The position numbers were made by a program, and so were the translations under genes. DNA of 8,201 nucleotides from the NCBI GenBank assembly GCA_002327405.1, contig DCVO01000172.1, positions 1-8,201 of the forward strand, in the 5' to 3' direction. This document shows positions 1 through 5,183 of the stretch, piece by piece; position 1 is the first letter of the stretch; every line of letters starts with the position of its first letter. The stretch comes from Thiobacillus sp. UBA2186 (lineage in GTDB: Bacteria > Pseudomonadota > Gammaproteobacteria > Burkholderiales > Thiobacillaceae). A model generated the notes under the pieces. The model worked only from the letters and a program-made list of their open reading frames with translations, ran no database searches and was not told where the DNA came from.

Positions 1-450
1 TACTACTGCATGGACGGCACCATCCCGAGGAAGGCCTTGCCCGTCGTGTTAAGCCGCATCGCCGAGCTGTCGACAGAATACGCGCTGCCGGTGGCCAACG
101 TGTTCCACGCCGGCGACGGCAACCTGCATCCGCTGATCCTGTACGACGCCAACCTGCCGGGCGCGACGGAAAAGGCAGAGCGCCTGGGCGCCGACATCCT
201 TGAATTGTGCGTCGCGCATGGCGGCACCATCACCGGCGAACACGGCGTGGGCCTGGAAAAGATCGACCAGATGTGCGTGCAGTTCGCGCCGGCCGAATTG
301 CAGGCCTTCCACGGCGTGAAAGCCTGCTTCGACCCCGCCGGCCTGCTCAACCCCGGCAAGGCCGTGCCCACTTTGCACCGCTGCGCCGAATACGGCGCCA
401 TGCACGTCAAGGGCGGCGCCTTGCCCTTCCCCGAGTTGCCGAGGTTTTGA
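1..450 (+). CDS. glcD: Glycolate oxidase FAD-binding subunit GlcD, C-terminal part (5' end outside window)
   Basis: The frame is open from base 1 and ends at the TGA at 448-450, giving the last 149 residues of a protein that is normally about 490-500 residues long. GlcD is the FAD-containing catalytic subunit of glycolate oxidase (glycolate to glyoxylate), a VAO/FAD-linked oxidase. The fragment is the C-terminal cap domain. It shows the family hallmarks HAGDGNLHP (about residues 37-45 of the fragment) and GEHGVGLEK (about 79-87), then FDPAGLLNPGK and the typical GlcD tail LHRCAEYGAMHV...LPFPELPRF. The ATG at 10 is internal and is not the real start. The gene is followed by an 89-base gap containing an inverted repeat and then by glcE, as expected for a glcDEF operon. 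The assignment is secure; only the missing N-terminus is unknown. Confidence 0.95.
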   Translation, partial: YYCMDGTIPRKALPVVLSRIAELSTEYALPVANVFHAGDGNLHPLILYDANLPGATEKAERLGADILELCVAHGGTITGEHGVGLEKIDQMCVQFAPAELQAFHGVKACFDPAGLLNPGKAVPTLHRCAEYGAMHVKGGALPFPELPRF

Positions 451-462
451 AATGCTGATGCA

Positions 463-530
463 CAGGGAGGTAAGAGAGGTAAAGGAGGAAAACAACAAAA
501 AGCCCTCCCTGAGCCTCCCTTTCCACCCTG
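463..530. repeat. Imperfect inverted repeat between glcD and glcE (purine-rich arm / pyrimidine-rich arm)
   Basis: The arm at 463-489 is made almost only of A and G. It can pair with the C/T-rich arm at 503-530 around an A-rich loop. Perfect outer pairing is 463-467 with 526-530. Inner blocks are 469-470/523-524, 472-474/519-521, 476-479/514-517 and 484-488/504-508, separated by single mismatches and one bulged C at 509. The left arm contains the only Shine-Dalgarno-like AAAGGAGG (481-488) in the gap, about 50 bases before the glcE ATG and locked in the stem. There is no T-run suited to an intrinsic terminator. It may be a dispersed intergenic repeat or an mRNA stability/processing stem. The pairing is seen directly; the role is inferred. 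Confidence 0.6.
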
Positions 531-539
531 TAAAAAACC

Positions 540-1634
540 ATGCCGACTGAATTGCAAGAAATCATTCGTTCGACAAAGGCTCCGCTGGTGATCCGCGCCG
601 GCGGCAGCAAGGACTGGTATGGCGAAAACATCACGGGCGAGGTGCTGGACGTGTCCGGCAACAGCGGCATCGTCAGCTACGAGCCGGGCGAGCTGGTGCT
701 GACCGCGAAGTGCGGCACCCCGCTTGCGGAAATCGAGGCCCTGCTCGATGCGCACGGGCAGATGCTCGGCTTCGAGCCGCCGCGCTTCCTCCCCTCTCCC
801 CCGGGGAGAGGGGCCGGGGGTGAGGGCGCGGCTTCGTCCACGCCCCTTCCTTCCGCATCGACCCTCGGCGGCACCCTGGCCTGCGGCTTTTCGGGCCCGC
901 GCCGGCCTTACGCGGGCGCGGCGCGCGACTTCGTGCTGGGCATGGAAATCCTCGACGGCAACGGCCAGCATCTCAAGTTCGGCGGCCGGGTCATCAAGAA
1001 CGTGGCGGGCTATGACATCTCGCGCCTGATGGTGGGCGCGCTCGGCACCCTGGGCGTGCTGTTGCAGGCCTCGCTCAAGGTGCTGCCCAAGCCGCAAGCC
1101 GAACTCACCCTGCAGTTCGAATGCGACGAGACCGAAGCCATTCGCCGCACCAACGAATGGGCCGGCAAGCCGCTACCGCTTTCCGCCAGCGCCTGGCTGT
1201 CGGGCGTGCTGTCCGTGCGCCTGTCCGGCGCGCAAAGCGCGGTGGCTGCCGCCCACCGCAAGCTCGGCGGCGAGACGAACCCGCACGGCGAAGAATTCTG
1301 GGCCGGGCTGCGCGACCACGGCGCCGCTTTTTTCCACGACGGCGCGCCGCTTTGGCGCCTGTCGCTGCCATCGACCACGCCGCCGATTAATTTGCATGGC
1401 AAGCAGCTGATCACCTGGGGCGGCGCCGAGCGCTGGCTCAAGGCGGATGCTAGTCCGGCCGAGATCCGTGCGCGCGTGTCTGCGCATGGCGGCCATGCCA
1501 CGCAGTATGCCGGCGGCGACAAGGCTGGCGGCGTGTTCCATCCGCTGCCCGGGGCATTGCTGAAATACCAGCAGCGGCTCAAGCGGCAGTTCGATCCGCG
1601 CGGCATTCTCAACCCGGGAAGGATGTATCCATGA
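540..1634 (+). CDS. glcE: Glycolate oxidase FAD-binding subunit GlcE, with an in-frame repeat insertion
   Basis: The product is 364 residues. GlcE is the second FAD-binding subunit of the GlcDEF glycolate oxidase. Family features seen are the PCMH-type FAD segment VIRAGGSKDWYG (about 17-28), STLGGTLACGFSGPRRPYAG (107-126), FGGRVIKNVAGYDISRLMVGALGTLGV (147-173), and the C-terminal FDPRGILNPGRMYP. The ATG at 540 is the only possible start nearby because an in-frame TAA lies at 531-533. No Shine-Dalgarno precedes it directly, so translational coupling to glcD or structure-dependent initiation is likely. Residues about 84-106, between EPPRF and STLGG, are a low-complexity proline/glycine-rich stretch that other GlcE proteins, as I know them, lack. 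It is encoded by the palindromic repeat at 788-828. The stop codon overlaps the start of the next gene (ATGA). Product call is secure; whether the loop insertion affects activity is unknown. Confidence 0.94.
   Translation: MPTELQEIIRSTKAPLVIRAGGSKDWYGENITGEVLDVSGNSGIVSYEPGELVLTAKCGTPLAEIEALLDAHGQMLGFEPPRFLPSPPGRGAGGEGAASSTPLPSASTLGGTLACGFSGPRRPYAGAARDFVLGMEILDGNGQHLKFGGRVIKNVAGYDISRLMVGALGTLGVLLQASLKVLPKPQAELTLQFECDETEAIRRTNEWAGKPLPLSASAWLSGVLSVRLSGAQSAVAAAHRKLGGETNPHGEEFWAGLRDHGAAFFHDGAPLWRLSLPSTTPPINLHGKQLITWGGAERWLKADASPAEIRARVSAHGGHATQYAGGDKAGGVFHPLPGALLKYQQRLKRQFDPRGILNPGRMYP
788..828. repeat. GC-rich palindromic REP-like element inserted in frame within glcE
   Basis: Bases 791-801 (CCCCTCTCCCC) and 803-813 (GGGGAGAGGGG) are perfect inverted repeats of 11 bp around one central C. 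They are followed by CCGGGGGTGAGGGCG (814-828). This matches a widely dispersed proteobacterial palindromic repeat whose translations turn up as PSPPGRGAGGEG on one strand and LTPGPSPRGRGE on the other; both peptides are present here. The element keeps the glcE frame and adds roughly 18-23 residues in a loop. Exact borders of the insertion cannot be set without an uninterrupted relative. The repeat structure is seen directly; the family assignment comes from memory of the motif. Confidence 0.75.
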
Positions 1635-2524
1635 ACGCGGCAAGGCGCCTGGCTTTCTGGCTGCTGCTCTGCCTGTGCCTCCTGGCACAGGCCCCCGCCT
1701 TCGCCGAACTGCGCACACCGTTCTACAAGGCCGAACGCAACGGCCAGACCGTGTACGTGCTGGGTACGCTGCATGTGGGGCGTGCCGACTTCTATCCCTT
1801 GCGCCCCGCCATTGAAACTGCGGTGAAAAAATCCGCCCGCCTCTACCTGGAAATCGACCAGGACGAGTCAGGCGCCGAACAAAAAATGGCCCAGGCCATG
1901 TTGTGCCAGCGCGCCTGCCTGAAAGAAGCGCTCAGCGAATCGGAATGGCGCACCCTGTCCCAGCGCCTGGGCAACCAGGACGCTGCGCTGCGCGAACTGG
2001 AAAGAATGCGGCCGTGGGCTGCGGCCATCGTGCTGACCCTGGGAGACTTTGCCGCCCTGGGCCTGAACTCCGAGCACGGGGCCGAGAAACAGGTAAGCAT
2101 GCTCGCCGGCAACGGAAAAAAGACGACAGGCCTGGAGAACGCCGACGAGCAGATCCGGCTGTTCACCGGAATGACGCCGTCGGAACAAAAGGAAATGCTG
2201 ACGCAATGGCTCGGCATGACCGCGAGGGAACGCTTGAACCTGAATCTGCAACTGGTCGAGCTTTGGAAACAAGGCGATGCCGACGCGATGTATGGCTGGT
2301 ACAAGCAAGTGGAGGCGCGCTACAGCGGCAGCCCAACGATCGCCGAATCGTTCGACCGGAAATTCCTGGTAGCGCGCAACCAGGCTTTTGTCGAACGCCT
2401 GCTCGCACAGATCGGCAGCACGCCCGGCCCGTTTTTTCTGGCCGTCGGCGCCCTGCACCTTGGCGGGCCGGACGGCGTGCTCGCCCTGCTGAAACAGCGG
2501 GGCTTCCAGGTCAAGGCCGAATGA
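1631..2524 (+). CDS. TraB/GumN-family secreted protein (Tiki-like fold)
   Basis: The product is 297 residues. Residues 1-25 form a signal peptide with a long hydrophobic core and APAFA cleavage site, so the mature protein should be periplasmic or otherwise exported. The TraB/PrgY/GumN signature is present: VLGTLHVG (43-50, GxxH at 45-48), LYLEID with E74, RPWAAA..., GLEN..EQ..LF near the middle, and a second GxxH (GALH, 273-276) followed by GGPDGVLALLKQRGF. Related Tiki proteins are metal-dependent proteases that use the paired GxxH motifs and a conserved glutamate; bacterial members are mostly uncharacterised, so enzymatic activity here is inference. C92 and C96 could form a disulfide. The ATG overlaps the glcE stop by 4 bases and is preceded by GGGAAGGA (1616-1623). 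It sits between glcE and glcF, where no such gene is required. Family call is firm; function is unknown. Confidence 0.88.
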   Translation: MNAARRLAFWLLLCLCLLAQAPAFAELRTPFYKAERNGQTVYVLGTLHVGRADFYPLRPAIETAVKKSARLYLEIDQDESGAEQKMAQAMLCQRACLKEALSESEWRTLSQRLGNQDAALRELERMRPWAAAIVLTLGDFAALGLNSEHGAEKQVSMLAGNGKKTTGLENADEQIRLFTGMTPSEQKEMLTQWLGMTARERLNLNLQLVELWKQGDADAMYGWYKQVEARYSGSPTIAESFDRKFLVARNQAFVERLLAQIGSTPGPFFLAVGALHLGGPDGVLALLKQRGFQVKAE

Positions 2525-2537
2525 TTCCGCAACCCCT

Positions 2538-3764
2538 ATGCAAACCCAGCTAGCCGACTTTATACGCGACACCGCCGACGGCCGTGAGGCCGACAGCATC
2601 CTGCGCGCCTGCGTGCATTGCGGTTTCTGCCTCGCCACCTGTCCGACCTATCAGATCCTCGGCGACGAGCTCGACTCGCCGCGCGGCCGCATTTATCTCA
2701 TGAAACAGATGCTGGAAGGCGCCACGGTCACGCAAAAGACGCTTGCCCATCTCGACCGTTGCCTGACTTGCCGCAACTGCGAAACCACCTGTCCTTCCGG
2801 CGTGCAATACGGCAAGCTCGTCGACATCGGACGCCGCATCGCAGAGCAAAAGGTCGCGCGTCCTCTCGTGCAGTCCCTGAAGCGGCGCGCACTGGCGAAA
2901 TTCCTGCCGCAGCAAGCGCTGTTCGGCGGCGCGCTGAAGCTGGGCCGCATGGCCAGGCCTTTTCTGCCCGCCTCGCTGGGCTGCAAGATTCCCGCTGCTG
3001 CTGGCCAGCGCATGCCCCAGTCGGCTGCCCGGCATGCGCGCAAGATGATTGTCCTGGCCGGCTGCGTGCAGCCCGCGCTCGCGCCGCAGATCAATGCCGC
3101 CGCGACAAAGGTGCTCGACGCCATCGGCATTTCGCTGTTCGAGGCGGATCGGGCCGGTTGCTGCGGCGCGGTGAGCTTCCACCTCAATTTCCAGGAAGAG
3201 GGCCTGAATGCCATGCGCCGCAACATCGACGCCTGGTGGCCGCACATCGAGGCCGGCATCGAGGCCATCGTCATGACCGCCTCCGGCTGCGGCGTGACCG
3301 TGCGCGAATACGGCCACTACCTAAAGCGCGATCCGGCCTATGCGGAAAAAGCCGCGCGCGTGTCGGCACTGACGAAAGACCTGTCGGAAGTGCTGTTGGC
3401 CGAGGAAGCCGAGCTGCGCGCCTGGCTGGAAAAACGCGGGCCGGGGCAAAGCCGAAAGGTGAGTTTTCATTCTCCCTGCACCTTGCAGCACGGGCAGAAG
3501 ATCACCGGCGTGGTGGAAGCGCTGCTCACCGTGGCAGGCCATACCGTGCTGCCGGTAAGCGAATCGCATTTGTGCTGCGGCTCGGCCGGCACTTATTCTC
3601 TGCTGGAGCCGGAAATTTCCATGCAGTTGCGCGACCGCAAGCTGGGCCATCTGTCGGAACCGCAACCAGAGCTCATCGCCACCGCCAACATCGGCTGCCT
3701 TACCCATCTGCAGTCCGGCACGCAAACGCCGGTCCGGCATTGGGTGGAGCTGCTGCAGGACTAG
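2538..3764 (+). CDS. glcF: Glycolate oxidase iron-sulfur subunit GlcF
   Basis: The product is 408 residues, a full-length GlcF. It carries electrons from the FAD subunits GlcD/GlcE toward the respiratory chain at the inner membrane. Two 4Fe-4S clusters are indicated by C25-x2-C28-x2-C31-x3-C35-P and C75-x2-C78-x2-C81-x3-C85-P. Two CCG domains follow: GC176...GCCG (207-210) and PC314...CCG (346-348), typical of the HdrB/GlcF family. The start MQTQLADFIRDT fits the family N-terminus exactly. There is no clear Shine-Dalgarno, and the gap to the preceding stop is 13 bases, so translational coupling is likely. The TAG stop (3762-3764) lies inside the CTAG that borders the palindromic element downstream, so the element is inserted right at the end of the gene without changing the product. 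Confidence 0.96.
   Translation: MQTQLADFIRDTADGREADSILRACVHCGFCLATCPTYQILGDELDSPRGRIYLMKQMLEGATVTQKTLAHLDRCLTCRNCETTCPSGVQYGKLVDIGRRIAEQKVARPLVQSLKRRALAKFLPQQALFGGALKLGRMARPFLPASLGCKIPAAAGQRMPQSAARHARKMIVLAGCVQPALAPQINAAATKVLDAIGISLFEADRAGCCGAVSFHLNFQEEGLNAMRRNIDAWWPHIEAGIEAIVMTASGCGVTVREYGHYLKRDPAYAEKAARVSALTKDLSEVLLAEEAELRAWLEKRGPGQSRKVSFHSPCTLQHGQKITGVVEALLTVAGHTVLPVSESHLCCGSAGTYSLLEPEISMQLRDRKLGHLSEPQPELIATANIGCLTHLQSGTQTPVRHWVELLQD
3761..3764. repeat. Left CTAG flank, probable target-site duplication
   Basis: CTAG directly outside the left terminal inverted repeat. Its last three bases are the glcF stop codon. With the identical copy at 3925-3928 it looks like a 4-bp target duplication, although CTAG being palindromic means it could also be read as part of the inverted repeat. 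Confidence 0.55.
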
Positions 3765-3924
3765 TGTCTCAACCCATAAGTTTGCGTACATGCCGAGACG
3801 CGCATCCGCGCGCCAAGTGCGCGAAGCGAACCGCAGCCATAGCCGTAGCTATGGCGAGGATGAGCGACAAAGCAATCGGCGATGCGGGGCGCGTCGAACA
3901 TAGCGAAACTTATGGGTTGAGACA
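3765..3924. mobile_element. 160-bp palindromic MITE-like element flanked by CTAG
   Basis: The element starts TGTCTCAACCCATAAGTTT (3765-3783) and ends with the exact reverse complement (3906-3924). CTAG lies immediately outside on both sides (3761-3764 and 3925-3928); because CTAG is itself palindromic, total inverted identity is 23 bp. Inside are nested inverted repeats: GACGCGC 3797-3803 with 3889-3895, and a tight hairpin GCCATAGC/GCTATGGC (3836-3843 / 3848-3855) with loop CGTA. The whole piece can therefore fold into one rod. It has no credible ORF of its own, which is why it is called a miniature, non-autonomous element. A CTAG target duplication fits the YTAR target of the IS5 group, but no parent transposase is visible here. 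It occupies the entire gap between convergent glcF and mltB. Confidence 0.78.
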
Positions 3925-3928
3925 CTAG
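3925..3928. repeat. Right CTAG flank, probable target-site duplication
   Basis: Second CTAG, directly outside the right terminal inverted repeat. Read on the minus strand it supplies the mltB stop codon (TAG, complement of 3925-3927). See the left copy for the ambiguity. Confidence 0.55.
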
Positions 3929-5010
3929 CACGTCTCGCAACTAGCGGCCGCATTCGCATTGTCGCCAGGCTGGTTTGCCGCGGCTGCTTCCCGGGCAACG
4001 ACCTCCCGGCCCAGTTGCAAAACCGCCATGGCGTAATAGGACGAACGGTTGTAGCGCGTCAGCACGAAGAAATTGCGGCTGCCGAGGACATATTCGCTGT
4101 CCGCATCGCCGTTCTGCAATTCGACCAGCGCGAAGACTTCGCGCTGCGGAAGCGCATTCAGCGGCTGGGCACCGTAAGCCGCCAGCTGCTCCGGAGTAAA
4201 AGTCGGCAGGATATCCGGAGCCAGCAACGGCTCCAGCTGCGCCCCTTCGACGCCGACCGGGAACACCGGCTCCAGCTCCCTGACCCAGCCGTGCCTGGCC
4301 AGAAAGCGCGCCACCGAGCCGATGGCGTCCACGGGATTGTCGAGGTCGACATGTCCGTCGCCGTCGAAATCCGTGCCGTAGCGGTGAATGTTCTCCGGCA
4401 TGAACTGCGGAATGCCCATGGCGCCGGCATAAGACCCCCTGATGTCCGGAGGCTGGCATTGCTCTTTTGCGCACCAGACGAAGAAATGCGCCAGCTGCTC
4501 GCGGAAATAGGCCGAACGGTCACGGCCTTCGGTCGGGTAATCGAACGCCAGGGTGGCCAGCGCATCCACGACGCGAAAGCGCCCGGTATGGCGGCCATAA
4601 AAGGTTTCCACGCCGATGATGCCCACGATCACTTCGACCGGCACGCCGAATTGATGACCGGCCCGGCTCAGCGTTTCGGCATGCGCCTGCATGAACTGCC
4701 TGCCCGCCTCGATACGCCCGGGCTCGACAAAACGCTCCCGGTAGTCCTGCCAGTTTTTGCGCTGTCCCGCAGGCAAAGGTCTTAGCGCTCCCCGCACGGA
4801 TTCCAGTTTTTGCGCTTCATCCAGGGCCCGCCTGACCCAAGCCGCATTCAGCCCGCGTCCCCCCATTTCCTCGGCAAAGGCCTCCGCTTGCGGGCGGCTG
4901 GCATAAGTCTCGGGCTTCGAATCCTGATTTGCCGATGTCTGGCCCGAGATGCCGGCCATCAACAAAGCCGGAAAAAACACGGAAGCAAAACGGAGCTTGA
5001 AGCGTTTCAT
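3925..5010 (-). CDS. mltB: Periplasmic lytic murein transglycosylase B (MltB family)
   Basis: The product is 361 residues. It cleaves the glycan strand of peptidoglycan between MurNAc and GlcNAc, leaving a 1,6-anhydro end, and is used in wall turnover. The SLT_2-type domain shows the catalytic region IVGIIGVETFYGRHTG (E135 is the expected catalytic acid), then SYAGAMGIPQFMPENIHRYG (193-212), an EF-hand-like DFDGDGHVDL (214-223) and the family C-terminal LTRYNRSSYYAMAV (317-330). Residues 1-27 form a signal peptide (cleavage near QTSA-NQ). There is no lipobox cysteine, so unlike E. coli MltB it should be soluble in the periplasm. C180 and C185 may form a disulfide. The tail ends with C358-E-T-C361, at the mobile element border. 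It is convergent with glcF and divergent from argS. The Shine-Dalgarno before the ATG is weak. Confidence 0.94.
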   Translation of the reverse strand: MKRFKLRFASVFFPALLMAGISGQTSANQDSKPETYASRPQAEAFAEEMGGRGLNAAWVRRALDEAQKLESVRGALRPLPAGQRKNWQDYRERFVEPGRIEAGRQFMQAHAETLSRAGHQFGVPVEVIVGIIGVETFYGRHTGRFRVVDALATLAFDYPTEGRDRSAYFREQLAHFFVWCAKEQCQPPDIRGSYAGAMGIPQFMPENIHRYGTDFDGDGHVDLDNPVDAIGSVARFLARHGWVRELEPVFPVGVEGAQLEPLLAPDILPTFTPEQLAAYGAQPLNALPQREVFALVELQNGDADSEYVLGSRNFFVLTRYNRSSYYAMAVLQLGREVVAREAAAANQPGDNANAAASCETC

Positions 5011-5151
5011 TGGTTTACCAGTGCTGCGGCGTGGATCGATATCTCAATTGCCGAGAATACGCGCCCGGTTCATTCAATGCGACCCGGGTTCGGCAAACCG
5101 GTTCCGCGGACGCGGCGGCCGGCACGGTATAATTGCATCCATTCAATATCC
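5011..5151. other. Divergent mltB / argS upstream region
   Basis: Non-coding region that must hold the promoters of both mltB (leftward) and argS (rightward). For mltB only a weak -10-like TATTCT is visible on the minus strand (complement of 5054-5059), with no convincing -35 at the proper distance. An 8-bp direct repeat CATTCAAT occurs at 5071-5078 and 5140-5147, each followed a few bases later by a CCGGG run; it may be chance. No small ORF with a ribosome binding site was seen. Confidence 0.45.
5128..5133 (+). promoter_or_regulatory. Consensus -10 box for argS
   Basis: TATAAT is a perfect sigma-70 -10 hexamer in otherwise GC-rich DNA, 50 bases before the argS ATG at 5184. No good TTGACA-like -35 sits 16-18 bases upstream; the closest, TTCCGC at 5102-5107, has a 20-base spacer. 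Transcription would start near 5140, giving a leader of about 44 bases, nearly all of it taken up by the hairpin at 5152-5181. Confidence 0.5.
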
Positions 5152-5181
5152 ATCCGGGCCCGACCGGGGCCCGGATTTTTT
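5152..5181 (+). terminator. Intrinsic-terminator-like hairpin in the argS leader
   Basis: ATCCGGGCCC (5152-5161) and GGGCCCGGAT (5167-5176) are perfect 10-bp inverted repeats around the loop GACCG, followed directly by a T-run ending at 5181 (six T in a row, 5176-5181, the first of which is part of the stem). By form this is a strong rho-independent terminator on the + strand. It lies between the TATAAT box and the argS ATG, with only GT separating the T-run from the start codon. It could be an attenuator for argS, a stop for antisense transcription coming from mltB, or a structure that acts on initiation. The structure is seen directly; the function is inferred. Confidence 0.65.
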
Positions 5182-5183
5182 GT

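Noticed and set aside
463..538. Intrinsic terminator ending the glcD transcript
   Set aside because: The stem is interrupted by mismatches, and what follows is TAAAAAACC rather than a T-run; the glc genes are expected to be cotranscribed.
3..1097. Long minus-strand open frame across glcD and glcE
   Set aside because: It is a GC-rich antisense shadow of two well-supported genes; its protein has no recognisable domain and includes the translated palindromic repeat.
2618..3928. Long plus-strand frame overlapping glcF and running through the palindromic element
   Set aside because: It is an arginine-rich out-of-frame shadow of glcF and ends in the element; there is no ribosome site and no domain. 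The element is therefore treated as non-coding.
5071..5147. CATTCAAT direct repeat as an operator
   Set aside because: Only 8 bases are shared, the copies are 69 bases apart with different flanks, and the second overlaps the likely transcription start; too weak to call a site.
5133..5183. A 17-residue N-terminal extension of ArgS starting at TTG 5133
   Set aside because: The TTG overlaps the TATAAT box, the extension runs through the hairpin, and the family N-terminus fits the ATG at 5184.
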